Origin: Methanobacteriota archaeon
GTDB lineage: Archaea > Halobacteriota > Bog-38 > Methanoflorentales > Methanoflorentaceae
NCBI GenBank assembly: GCA_003170935.1
Contig: PMYA01000129.1
Coordinates: 1-11,657, forward strand
Direction: 5' to 3'
DNA length: 11,657 bases
Shown here: piece after piece, positions 1-7,185 of the stretch
Position numbering within the stretch: the stretch's first letter is position 1
Layout: each line of letters begins with the position of its first letter
Position numbers and translations under genes: made by a program
The notes under the pieces: generated by a model
What the model was told of the DNA's origin: nothing
What the model saw: the letters and a program-made list of their open reading frames with translations, nothing else
Database searches by the model: none

Positions 1-57
1 GCGTTGGTCGCCGTATTTTTCGATATTTTTTTCTTCTCTTTTTTGTTCTACTTCTCG
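1..57 (+). terminator. T-rich tract, probable terminator of a rightward gene lying outside the window
   Basis: The + strand here carries several runs of T: five at 16-20, seven at 26-32 and six at 39-44. Archaeal RNA polymerase stops on U-rich stretches without needing a hairpin, so this fits the end of a rightward transcript entering from the left, convergent with the leftward acetyltransferase gene that ends at 82. No open frame with a convincing protein is visible in these bases. The reading is inferred from composition only. Confidence 0.4.
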
Positions 58-81
58 ATTTATTACAGCAGGTCCCGTGTA

Positions 82-624
82 TTAACGACGATTCCAAAAT
101 CGCGAAAAGCGAGTCTGCGATCGAGGTGGTTCTTCAAAACTACGCATAAAAAAAAGCTTAAAGTACGAGCCGTCTACTTTGCTTCTCATTATCGTCTTGA
201 ACCCAAGCTTTTCATACATCGCTAGAGCTGCTTTGTTAGTCTCCCACGTTGTGATAAGTGATGCATCCATCCCATTTTGGAAAAGCTTTGACATTGCGAA
301 TTGTACCAGTCTTATCCCAATACCTTGGCGTCGAAACTCAGGGAGCACTGCGAGCGTCTCTATAAGACCGAGTTGTGGACGTCTGTAGTTGTAGATAACA
401 GCTACGCCACCAACGACCATGTCAGCGTCCACTGCCTTGATCCAACCCCGCTGCCTATCGTTTAAAATCCGTGTTATTTTGACGCGTAAATTCTCACTTT
501 CTGTAAGCGACGGCACAAACTCATTATCGACGGCGTTGAGCAAGTTAAGGATGTCGTTAAAGTCGTTCCAGTTTGCTTCACAAATCGTGAACGTCTCGAG
601 TGGTTCCTGCAATAACATTACCAT
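82..624 (-). CDS. GNAT-family (RimI-like) N-acetyltransferase
   Basis: This 180-residue protein probably transfers an acetyl group from acetyl-CoA to an amine; the substrate cannot be told from sequence. The GNAT core is clear. Motif A, the acetyl-CoA pyrophosphate loop, is at residues 90-108 with R-R-Q-G-I-G at 98-103. Motif B follows at 127-142, with N-x-x-A-x-x-x-Y-E-K-L-G-F at about 130-142. The last 20 residues are rich in Arg, Ser and Phe and lie outside the fold. Two ATGs are possible (residues 1 and 3). The AGGATGG overlapping them could serve as a ribosome site for the second, and the difference is only two residues. The gene starts 21 bases after the DUF2284 gene, so the two are probably one transcript. 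It could be a ribosomal-protein acetyltransferase of RimI type or a small-molecule enzyme. Family is sure; role is not. Confidence 0.85.
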   Translation of the reverse strand: MVMLLQEPLETFTICEANWNDFNDILNLLNAVDNEFVPSLTESENLRVKITRILNDRQRGWIKAVDADMVVGGVAVIYNYRRPQLGLIETLAVLPEFRRQGIGIRLVQFAMSKLFQNGMDASLITTWETNKAALAMYEKLGFKTIMRSKVDGSYFKLFFMRSFEEPPRSQTRFSRFWNRR

Positions 625-645
625 CCTTTTTTTGTTCTCTATACG

Positions 646-1278
646 CTAGCAAAGGAGAAGCAGCGCATTCAATACGACTCGATCAGAGGCAGCCTCTTCA
701 AAGGGTAAGCCAGCGTTGCGCGCGGTCTCACCCACGTCAATTCCCATCGCCTCCATCGATGGTCGTGCCTTATACGGGTTGCGGCAGCGATTTCCGACAC
801 CGGCACACGTTTCACACAAAGTGCATTTCCCCGCTGAAAACGCAGTGGCGTACTTGAAGCCCTTTTTAAACGCGACAGCCTCGAGGCGTTCGGCGATCGT
901 CTCTAGCGTGTTCTTAGCTATCAAATACGTCTCGTCCCAGCCTTTGAGGTATGCCTCATCATTATAGAGAGCTGCAAGATCCTTTGCTTTGTGGATTCGC
1001 GCAAGCATCCAGTCAGGCACGTCATATCCAATCTGGATCAGCAGCGCCTTCTGAAATCGCGCGAGGACGGTCCTAAACTCATCAAGGGGCATAACGTTAG
1101 GGGGGCACATTAGAGAAACGCCGTAATTCCTACAGACCGGTACGCAGCATTTGAGTCGGACCCGTTCATCTACAACGACGTCCTTCGCGTCGAATACTCG
1201 AGCAGCGGTCGCGCCGAGTTCGCTAGCCGTTTTTAAAAAATCGCTAAAATGTATTTCGTTATCACAGATTGCATCCAT
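646..1278 (-). CDS. DUF2284 (COG5423) predicted metal-binding protein
   Basis: This 210-residue cysteine-rich protein is of the DUF2284 family, common in methanogens and other anaerobes and predicted to bind metal or an iron-sulfur centre; no reaction is established to my knowledge. Eight cysteines form two groups. The N-terminal one is C44, C45, C49 and C58, within C-C-V-P-x-C-x-x-Y-G-x-S-L-M-C-P-P. The C-terminal one is C152, C155, C158 and C165, within G-K-C-x-L-C-x-x-C, followed by the family signature C-R-x-P-x-x-A-R-P-S-M-E-A-M-G-I-D-V. Length and motif order are normal. A GTG at 1281 directly precedes the ATG used here, so either could initiate. A TATA-like element at 1309-1318 would place transcription only a few bases upstream, giving a nearly leaderless message. 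The GNAT gene follows 21 bases downstream. Confidence 0.85.
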   Translation of the reverse strand: MDAICDNEIHFSDFLKTASELGATAARVFDAKDVVVDERVRLKCCVPVCRNYGVSLMCPPNVMPLDEFRTVLARFQKALLIQIGYDVPDWMLARIHKAKDLAALYNDEAYLKGWDETYLIAKNTLETIAERLEAVAFKKGFKYATAFSAGKCTLCETCAGVGNRCRNPYKARPSMEAMGIDVGETARNAGLPFEEAASDRVVLNALLLLC

Positions 1279-1308
1279 CACTAACCGTAACGCACATAGC
1301 GCTCGTAA

Positions 1309-1318
1309 CTATATGAAA
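1309..1318 (-). promoter_or_regulatory. TATA-like element for DUF2284-GNAT transcript
   Basis: On the minus strand the bases read TTTCATATAG, centred about 30-35 bases before the start codons at 1281/1278. With the usual archaeal spacing of about 25 bases to the transcription start, the message would begin close to the start codon. The rest of 1282-1448 shows no gene that I can support. Confidence 0.45.
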
Positions 1319-1448
1319 GTTGTCCGGGACGAAACTTGAGTTCGTTGGCCCGCCGTTAGGCACTCTTACGTCTTGGACTTTAAAGTGTAAAAGAACTGTG
1401 CAACACGCTGTTTACACTGATCAACTATTCGTGAATCACATTAGGTGG

Positions 1449-2582
1449 TTACGCGAGGGTAAGTTCGACAGCTCTCGGGTTCTGTAGCCCCTTTAGTTCT
1501 TCGACTAAGCTTGCGCGTTCGTCTTGCAAGGCGTCTAAATCGGCAATGTGCGCTTTTTGTTGCACCTTCTCAAGATGTTTCCGATTTACTAAGGTCGTAG
1601 CACGTATCTTTTCATAGTCTCCAGAAGTCACGAGCTTCTGAATTTCCCGTAAGGAGGTTAGTAGGTTAATCGTCGCGCTTAATTTTGACAAAAAGGCGAT
1701 AATCCTAGGAATTTTGACGGCAAGTGACATGTCAGGCTCGTCGAGAGAGATCTTGAGAGCTTCGCGCCGCTTGATATCAACAAGTGACTCGAGCCAGACG
1801 ATGTTCAGCTCTAAGACCTGCCTGAATCCTGTTGGATCCCCAACGTAGTGCCAAAGCTTGCTATCTGAGTACTTGGCATAATCGATAAATCGGTAGAGAG
1901 GTAGCGAAGCTAATCCTTCGCTTACCGCAAAAGACAGCAGCCTCTCAGCGTTTTCGTAGCTCGGTGGCTGTGGGAATTTCAGCTCAGGGTGGTAGCTCGC
2001 ATCAAGGCTTATTTTGAGGACGTCCGTGAGGGGGGCCTCTTTGAAGTATACCTCCAAGAATGTGCCCACGTTGTCGTTATAAGAAGCAATTTTTTCTTTT
2101 AAAGAGGCAAGTTCATCAAGTGATGTGACGTCAATTTTCTGCAAAGACGTATAGTACGCAGTCTTCTCTCGGATCTCCGATTCAAGACTTTCACAGCGAG
2201 CGCGTAATTCGGTATAACTCTTCTTGTATTCGTCAAACAGCGTACGTTGCTTTGTCAAAAGCCCTAAAACTGGAATCCGGTCTAGCTCTTTTGTTGCTGT
2301 TTCGAACCGCCGTTTCTTGAGCACAGCAAGAGCTTTATCAAATCGCTCCGTGTAGTCGAGCAAGTTGTCGTCGTGCGCTTTTCCGACGCGGCGAGCGATT
2401 CGTTCGAGGCGTTTGGCGAGGTCACGATATACTCGAAAAGTATCAGGCGTTTCTTCAAAGTCTTTTATAAGCTCTCTTAGTTCTTGATTGAAACGTTCTA
2501 TAAGTTCAAGCCGGTCTCGTCCAGCCTCACGTATCTGGTCGTTGATCGAGCCGATTTCCACAAGAAGGTCAGGGGGTTCCAA
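1449..2582 (-). CDS. Coiled-coil protein of unknown function, co-transcribed with mptA
   Basis: I do not recognise this 377-residue protein. It has no signal peptide, membrane segment, cysteine motif or nucleotide-binding loop (a single Cys, in the middle of a helix). It is highly charged, with heptad-like helical stretches at about residues 5-45, 85-155 and 330-370. Between them lies a more globular part (about 170-300) holding aromatic and proline residues such as F-P-Q-P-P-S-Y and W-H-Y-V-G-D-P-T-G-F. The chosen start is TTG at 2582, supported by GAGGGG six bases upstream; no ATG lies near the start. It begins 19 bases after the mptA stop, with no room for a promoter, so it is almost certainly read from the mptA promoter. 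A structural or scaffold role is the most that composition suggests; any link to pterin synthesis is inference from position. Confidence 0.75.
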   Translation of the reverse strand: MEPPDLLVEIGSINDQIREAGRDRLELIERFNQELRELIKDFEETPDTFRVYRDLAKRLERIARRVGKAHDDNLLDYTERFDKALAVLKKRRFETATKELDRIPVLGLLTKQRTLFDEYKKSYTELRARCESLESEIREKTAYYTSLQKIDVTSLDELASLKEKIASYNDNVGTFLEVYFKEAPLTDVLKISLDASYHPELKFPQPPSYENAERLLSFAVSEGLASLPLYRFIDYAKYSDSKLWHYVGDPTGFRQVLELNIVWLESLVDIKRREALKISLDEPDMSLAVKIPRIIAFLSKLSATINLLTSLREIQKLVTSGDYEKIRATTLVNRKHLEKVQQKAHIADLDALQDERASLVEELKGLQNPRAVELTLA

Positions 2583-2601
2583 TCAACGCCCCTCTTGCAG
2601 T

Positions 2602-3576
2602 TTAAGTCTCACAAAATGCTTTGACTTCAACATCATGCTCAAGTTCAAGCTCTTGGCGAAGTTCCTTGAGCGATGCAACACGTTCAGCAAACGCGTTATG
2701 ACGGTGAATACTTTCTTCGTTGAGCTGTTTTATGGTAACAATCGAGTCGTCAGGCAAATAAGGAAATGCCTCGACGACTTTGTGGGCCATAACTCGAACG
2801 CAGTCCTCGACGAACTTAGGATTCTTGTGAGCAGTTTCAACGACGACAGCTTCGTCGGTTCGCTTGAGCAGTTCGTAAATCCTGGAGCTCATCGACTGTT
2901 CGATGATTTCGATAATCGTATCGAGCGGCACCTCGTAGCCCTTGCCGACCTCGATAGAGATCGTCCCCCGTCCTCGCTGGTTGTGGGTAGCAAGCGGGAT
3001 ATCCCGCAGAAACGCTTCAATGTCAGTAGGGGGGATGTTGAGCTCCCGTAAGCGACTCTCAACCAACTCTCGCACGTGCTCTTGGGCGCAGGGACACGCG
3101 GTCATTCCAACGACCTCGGCCCCGATCATTCGTCGTGTCTTGTGTTTCTTGTCGCCTGTACGATACGTCGTTGTCTCCGCGAAGATCTCGGCAATCTCTT
3201 GGGTCGTGATACCAGTGCTTGGGGTCTCCCTTTTGACCATATATTCACTGCGCATGCGCACTTCAGCGCGCGATGCATACTCGTGTCGATCGAGGAGCTT
3301 CTCGGCGACATCCCCGCAAAACTGCTCTATTTCGTAAACAGGGGCGTTCAATGCCTCGTCCAACGCTTCGTCCATGACTTCAAAGTTTCTGCTTAAGTTG
3401 GCGCCTTTACGATTTGATGGCAGGTCGACAAACAAGTCGAACTCAGAGACTAAGATGATCGGGCGCTTATCACGTCGCGTAACCTTTATCAACTTCTTAA
3501 CGTTAGTCACGCCGACTCGTGTAAGATTTATGGAGAATTCAGGTTTATCTGCTTGTACGTCAACTTGTGCGTCCAT
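2602..3576 (-). CDS. mptA: GTP cyclohydrolase IV (MptA), first step of tetrahydromethanopterin synthesis
   Basis: MptA (COG1469, FolE2/GCYH-IB superfamily) is an Fe(II)-dependent enzyme that converts GTP to 7,8-dihydroneopterin 2',3'-cyclic phosphate, committing GTP to tetrahydromethanopterin, the C1 carrier of methanogens and relatives. The 324 residues match the archaeal family length. Visible signatures are [14 protein letters not shown] at about 51-64, T-T-Q-E at 124-127, T-A-C-P-C-A-Q at 159-165, H-N-Q-R-G at 198-202, and [10 protein letters not shown] near the C-terminus. H198, H291 and H293 sit where the family's metal-binding histidines are expected. Residue 60 is Asn where bacterial FolE2 proteins typically have His in K-G-x-H-M-S-R. 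The ATG at 3576 has AGGTGG four bases upstream and a TATA element at 3621-3631. The coiled-coil gene follows in the same transcript. Confidence 0.93.
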   Translation of the reverse strand: MDAQVDVQADKPEFSINLTRVGVTNVKKLIKVTRRDKRPIILVSEFDLFVDLPSNRKGANLSRNFEVMDEALDEALNAPVYEIEQFCGDVAEKLLDRHEYASRAEVRMRSEYMVKRETPSTGITTQEIAEIFAETTTYRTGDKKHKTRRMIGAEVVGMTACPCAQEHVRELVESRLRELNIPPTDIEAFLRDIPLATHNQRGRGTISIEVGKGYEVPLDTIIEIIEQSMSSRIYELLKRTDEAVVVETAHKNPKFVEDCVRVMAHKVVEAFPYLPDDSIVTIKQLNEESIHRHNAFAERVASLKELRQELELEHDVEVKAFCET

Positions 3577-3580
3577 TATG

Positions 3581-3586
3581 CCACCT
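3581..3586 (-). promoter_or_regulatory. Ribosome binding site of mptA
   Basis: AGGTGG on the minus strand, four bases before the ATG, is a strong match to the archaeal anti-Shine-Dalgarno sequence and fixes the mptA start. Confidence 0.75.
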
Positions 3587-3620
3587 TTTCTTTTTACTAC
3601 GAAATAATGCTTTTGATAAA

Positions 3621-3631
3621 CCTTTAAATAG
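3621..3631 (-). promoter_or_regulatory. TATA box of the mptA operon
   Basis: Minus-strand CTATTTAAAGG lies about 50 bases before the mptA ATG. Transcription would begin near 3600, leaving a short leader of about 25 bases that holds the ribosome site. No clear purine-rich BRE is seen before it. Confidence 0.6.
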
Positions 3632-3699
3632 AGAACGTCAATGAAACGGCGAACTGTCGTCGCACCCGCGCACGGCGCTTCCTCTCTTTTATGCTGAAG

Positions 3700-4887
3700 C
3701 TATTGATTGGTTTTGGCAATCCTGAGCTTGATCATTGGTTTAATAAGCTTCAACAAACGTGGCGCTTTCGTGCTAAACAACAACTTGCGAAGGACGATGG
3801 AAGGATGGTCCATGTCACCGTACCTTGAAATGATGTCCAACATCTTTTCGTCGTCTAGGGCCTCGATCACGTAGTCTAGCTCATCATCGCTGAGCTTGTT
3901 CAACCCATCGCGAATGCGCAACCCGGTCACGAGCTCGCGACCGACTTCAGACCGCCACTGCCTGTCGTACTCCTTGAGAGCGCTCTTTGAAGTGTCGCCC
4001 TGCGTCACCGCTTGTCCGGCTACTGTACCAGCTATTTTTGCGCACAGCGTTCCAGGATAGATCCCGCCCCCGCTTGTCGGTTTGACTTGGCCGGCAGCAT
4101 CTCCGACGATTAATATACCGTCTGTGACTGTACACGCAGGTGGTCCGATCGGTATTGCCCCCGCCGAAAACCGCACCAATGAGGCCGCAGAGCGCGGAGA
4201 AATGCGGCCTAAGAGCGAATTAAGAAGCTCCATTGATCGTTCGGACGAGCAGAGTCCGATCCTGACTGTGCCCCATTGTGTAGGGATCGCCCAAGCGAAG
4301 AAGCTAGGGGCCACATCTTGTCCGACGTAGAGCTCAACGAAATCCGGATTGACGATATCGGTATAAACTTCTGCTTGTGCGCACGTGAGCACCGATTGCA
4401 CGCGGTCTAATCCTGCGAGCCTCCCCACTGTGCTTTGTAAACCATCAGCTCCGATGAGCACAGACGTCTGTATCTCAATTGGCTCTCCGTGGCTAATCGC
4501 TGTTACTAAGAGCTTAGTCCCTTCCCGTCGCAGACCGCTGAATCGCGTTTTGACAAGCGAGGCAACCCCTGATTTGAGAGCTTCTAACGCCATTGCTCGA
4601 TCGAGTTCGCTTCTGTCGACAACGTAGGCCATAGTGCGCTTGCCATCGACACTCAAAACGCGGCCACTGGGTGCATGGATATGTGCGCCACGGATTGCGT
4701 GCTTGTTGAGCGTTTCCAGCTCACACCCCTCGAATGCTCGGGTGCTGATGAGCCCGGCGCACTGCACAGGCAGGCCGATGGTCTCGTGCTCTTCGATCAT
4801 GAGCACGCGCGCTCCCGCTTTTGCGGCGTATTTTGCGGCCATTGAACCCGCGGGCCCCGCACCGACGACTACGACATCGTACTCCAT
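3700..4887 (-). CDS. Geranylgeranyl reductase family FAD protein (digeranylgeranylglycerophospholipid reductase)
   Basis: This 395-residue flavoprotein belongs to the archaeal geranylgeranyl reductase family, which saturates the isoprenoid chains of membrane ether lipids at the membrane surface. The N-terminal Rossmann motif is G9-A-G-P-A-G14. P-V-Q-C-A-G with C43 is the conserved cysteine loop of the archaeal enzymes. R92-S-E-L-D follows. A second FAD contact, G-A-D-G-L-Q-S, lies at about 146-152, and the third, V-G-D-A-A-G-Q-V-K-P-T-S-G-G-G-I, at 261-276. Length is typical. No Shine-Dalgarno is seen before the ATG, but a TATA box sits about 30 bases upstream, so the message is probably leaderless. 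Genomes often hold several paralogues, so the exact substrate (phospholipid, menaquinone tail or other prenyl chain) is not certain. The mptA operon lies downstream with its own promoter. Confidence 0.88.
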   Translation of the reverse strand: MEYDVVVVGAGPAGSMAAKYAAKAGARVLMIEEHETIGLPVQCAGLISTRAFEGCELETLNKHAIRGAHIHAPSGRVLSVDGKRTMAYVVDRSELDRAMALEALKSGVASLVKTRFSGLRREGTKLLVTAISHGEPIEIQTSVLIGADGLQSTVGRLAGLDRVQSVLTCAQAEVYTDIVNPDFVELYVGQDVAPSFFAWAIPTQWGTVRIGLCSSERSMELLNSLLGRISPRSAASLVRFSAGAIPIGPPACTVTDGILIVGDAAGQVKPTSGGGIYPGTLCAKIAGTVAGQAVTQGDTSKSALKEYDRQWRSEVGRELVTGLRIRDGLNKLSDDELDYVIEALDDEKMLDIISRYGDMDHPSIVLRKLLFSTKAPRLLKLIKPMIKLRIAKTNQ

Positions 4888-4910
4888 GTTCGTAAGCGCA
4901 TACGAGTTTA

Positions 4911-4923
4911 CTATTTATATACT
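4911..4923. promoter_or_regulatory. TATA element shared by divergent geranylgeranyl reductase and pth2 operons
   Basis: The 98 bases between the two divergent starts hold one A/T element. It reads TTTATATACT on the + strand and AGTATATAAATAG on the minus strand, so it is a good box A in both directions. On the minus strand it would start transcription at about 4887-4891, at the reductase ATG itself. On the + strand it would start at about 4945, leaving about 40 bases of leader with a ribosome site before pth2. I see no second TATA box in the gap. Confidence 0.6.
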
Positions 4924-4974
4924 AAACCAGTCTTAGGCTCTCGTGTCAGAGCTCACGGGTGAAGCTACCGCGTG

Positions 4975-4983
4975 AAGGAAGGA
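4975..4983 (+). promoter_or_regulatory. Ribosome binding site of pth2
   Basis: AAGGAAGGA just before the ATG at 4986 decides that start over an in-frame GTG at 4959, which would add nine residues absent from the family. Confidence 0.7.
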
Positions 4984-4985
4984 AT

Positions 4986-5330
4986 ATGGAGTACAAGCAA
5001 TGCCTTATTATTCGATCGGACTTGAAGCTGACATCTGGAAAAGCGGCGGTTCAGCTCGCACACGCTGCGGTCGCTGCCTATGAGCGCTCAGACCGCATCA
5101 CAAAGAGTCGATGGTACAATGAGGGGCAAAAAAAAGTCGCGCTCAAGGTTTCGACACTCAAGGAGCTGTATGAACTCAAGTCGATAGCAGAGGCGCGTGG
5201 TCTAGTCACGGCACTTGTTGTCGATGCCGGGCTTACTGAAGTGCCGCCTGGAACGGTTACCGCTCTTGGCATAGGTCCCGAAAGAGAAGAGGAGCTTGAC
5301 AAAGTGACGAGCGACCTAAAACTGCTGTAA
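4986..5330 (+). CDS. pth2: Peptidyl-tRNA hydrolase, archaeal/eukaryotic type (Pth2)
   Basis: Pth2 cleaves the ester bond of peptidyl-tRNAs that drop off ribosomes, recycling tRNA in the cytosol. The 114-residue protein has the family length and its motifs. The N-terminal strand Y-K-Q-C-L-I-I-R runs into D-L-K-L-T-S-G-K-A-A-V-Q-L-A-H-A-A-V (residues 12-29). The C-terminal block is V-V-D-A-G-L-T-E-V-P-P-G-T-x-T-A-L-G-I-G-P (about 78-98), with the conserved Asp80 and Thr90 of the active-site region. The ATG at 4986 is preferred because it has a Shine-Dalgarno and gives the usual N-terminus. It is the first gene of a rightward operon; truD follows after five bases, so both gene products act on tRNA. 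Confidence 0.95.
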   Translation: MEYKQCLIIRSDLKLTSGKAAVQLAHAAVAAYERSDRITKSRWYNEGQKKVALKVSTLKELYELKSIAEARGLVTALVVDAGLTEVPPGTVTALGIGPEREEELDKVTSDLKLL

Positions 5331-5335
5331 AGCCA

Positions 5336-6637
5336 ATGACGATGACTCGTACGGAAACAGTGTCAGACCTCGATTCTTTCGTGGGAATGTCTGTCTATTT
5401 GACAGCTTCGCGCGGCATCGGCGGACAGATTCGGCAGCAACCTGAAGACTTTGTAGTAAACGAGGTCTACGTAGAGCACCGCGCTTTAGACGGACGCTAT
5501 CAACTGGTCAAAGTCACAAAGACCGATACAGAGACACATCACTTGGTGCGCGACCTGTCACGACGTTTGAGAATTAGCCAGAGACGAGTCAGCTGGGCAG
5601 GAACTAAGGACAAACGGGCCATCACCGCGCAGCGCATGAGTCTTGACTCGATTTACCTTGAAGCACCATTTAACTTAGGAAACGCGATCGTGGAACCCAT
5701 TGGGAGATCCGACAGACCGATTAAACTCGGGGACCTTGAGGGTAATGAGTTCTCTATCACTATCCGAAATGTTGAAGGCGCCAAAGACGATATCGCAAGT
5801 TCCATAGCAAGCTTTGTCGAAGAGATACACGACGCGCGTGGCGTTCCTAATTTCTTTGGGATTCAACGTTTTGGATCAATCCGCCCTGTAAATCACCTCA
5901 TAGGACGAGCACTTGTCGAAGGGGACCTTGAGCAGGCGGTTATGATGTATATAGGAAAGCCTTTTCCCGATGAACCTGAGGACGTCAAAGAAGCCCGACA
6001 ACGCGTTTCGGATACTCATGATTTTAAAGAAGCGCTTCAGCGGATGCCCTTTCGGTTGCGCTATGAGCGCGCTATGCTGAATCACTTAGCAAAGTACCCC
6101 AATGATTTTGATGGCGCCCTTGGCACCCTCTCAATGAACCTGCAAAGGCTTTTTATCCACTCATTTCAGTCATATCTTTTTAACATGATGGTGAGCAGCC
6201 GACTTGCGCGTGGGTTTCCGCTTTCTTCGGGATTTGATGGTGATCGCGTGTGGGTATCGGATCAAGGGCGCGTAAGAACGGTCGTTCCTAAGAACGTTAA
6301 GGATATGAACCAAAATCTCGCAGTAGGGCGTGCCTCAGTTCAAATGCCGGTTCTAGGGTACGAAACAGAGCTGTCAGACGGGGTCATCGGTCAGATCGAA
6401 CAAGAGGTCCTAATGTCGGAGGGGGTTAATCTAGACGCCTTCAAAGTCGAAAGTTGTCCGCGACTAGCATCAAAGGGCGTTATGCGCAACGTGGCGTTAC
6501 CTGTAGATATAGGGTTTACTGTGGCGCCTGACGAGCTTAACAACGATCAAGTGAGAGTCGACCTGCGCTTTTTCCTCCCTAAAGGAGGCTATGCAACGGC
6601 GGTTCTACGCGAAATTATGAAAATAAGGTTGTTTTAG
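5336..6637 (+). CDS. truD: tRNA pseudouridine synthase D (TruD), archaeal type
   Basis: TruD isomerises a uridine to pseudouridine in tRNA (position 13 in the bacterial enzyme). The 433-residue protein is complete. The catalytic motif is A-G-T-K-D-K-R-A with the expected nucleophile at Asp92. The second family motif, N-F-F-G-I-Q-R-F-G, lies at 172-180. S-F-Q-S-Y-L-F-N at about 276-283 begins the second half of the fold, and the family ending P-K-G-G-Y-A-T-A-V-L-R-E is near the C-terminus. The archaeal length, greater than the roughly 350 residues of E. coli TruD, reflects the larger insert domain. Two ATGs (5336 and 5342) could serve and no strong ribosome site precedes either; translation is probably coupled to pth2, five bases upstream. 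Its stop overlaps the start of the next gene by one base. Confidence 0.95.
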   Translation: MTMTRTETVSDLDSFVGMSVYLTASRGIGGQIRQQPEDFVVNEVYVEHRALDGRYQLVKVTKTDTETHHLVRDLSRRLRISQRRVSWAGTKDKRAITAQRMSLDSIYLEAPFNLGNAIVEPIGRSDRPIKLGDLEGNEFSITIRNVEGAKDDIASSIASFVEEIHDARGVPNFFGIQRFGSIRPVNHLIGRALVEGDLEQAVMMYIGKPFPDEPEDVKEARQRVSDTHDFKEALQRMPFRLRYERAMLNHLAKYPNDFDGALGTLSMNLQRLFIHSFQSYLFNMMVSSRLARGFPLSSGFDGDRVWVSDQGRVRTVVPKNVKDMNQNLAVGRASVQMPVLGYETELSDGVIGQIEQEVLMSEGVNLDAFKVESCPRLASKGVMRNVALPVDIGFTVAPDELNNDQVRVDLRFFLPKGGYATAVLREIMKIRLF

Positions 6638-7185
6638 TGCAGGCACAAACACGCTTGTTGATTCTGCTTGTGTGTGCGATGGTCGTGACGATCACCCTGC
6701 CCGGGTGTGTTACGACACCTACCAGCACGTTAGACAATGCGAGCACAATATCGACAACCATGTCAGGTAGCGCGGCCACAAAAAGCAGCGCGGACGGTAA
6801 TTCGTTGACAACGACCCACTACTTGGTTACGATTGGAGGGACGACGGTGTACGCTGAGGCGGCAAATACGCCTGCAGAGCACGAAATGGGCCTGATGAAT
6901 CAAACCTATTTGAATGAAAATGCCGGAATGCTGTTCGTCTTTCCAACGGAACAAAAACAGAGCTTTTGGATGAAAAACATGCGCATTTCACTCGATATCA
7001 TTTTTATTACGACCGACAAACACGTACTTGATTTTTACCAATCTGTTCCGCCGTGTACGACCGATCCATGCGTTTTGTACACGTCGAATGCACCGATAAG
7101 GTATGTGCTTGAAGTAAATGCGGGGTTTTCTGAGCAACACGGTATAACAAGCGGTGACACCGTCTTTATAACTCCCTTGAGCTAG
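6637..7185 (+). CDS. DUF192-domain lipoprotein
   Basis: This 182-residue protein appears to be exported and lipid-anchored: a basic start, a hydrophobic stretch (residues 7-20) and a lipobox L-P-G-C with Cys24. A Ser/Thr-rich linker (about 25-60) follows, then a full DUF192 domain (about 63-180). Domain signatures are E-x-x-x-G-L-M-x-x-x-Y-L at about 81-92, G-M-L-F-V-F at 97-102, W-M-K-N-M-R-I-S-L-D-I-I-F-I at 111-124, and a cysteine pair C140/C145 that could form a disulfide outside the cell. DUF192 function is unknown. The GTG start overlaps the truD stop (TAGTG), and AGGT seven bases earlier supports it, so expression is coupled to the tRNA genes although the product goes to the cell surface. 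The stop shares CTAG with the convergent glycosylase gene. Confidence 0.88.
   Translation: MQAQTRLLILLVCAMVVTITLPGCVTTPTSTLDNASTISTTMSGSAATKSSADGNSLTTTHYLVTIGGTTVYAEAANTPAEHEMGLMNQTYLNENAGMLFVFPTEQKQSFWMKNMRISLDIIFITTDKHVLDFYQSVPPCTTDPCVLYTSNAPIRYVLEVNAGFSEQHGITSGDTVFITPLS

Noticed and set aside
2942..3396. Rightward open frames within mptA
   Set aside because: Overlapping frames opposite a gene with clear family motifs; no motif or ribosome site of their own.
4959..4985. Upstream in-frame GTG start for pth2
   Set aside because: Adds nine residues not typical of Pth2 and the ribosome site points to ATG 4986.
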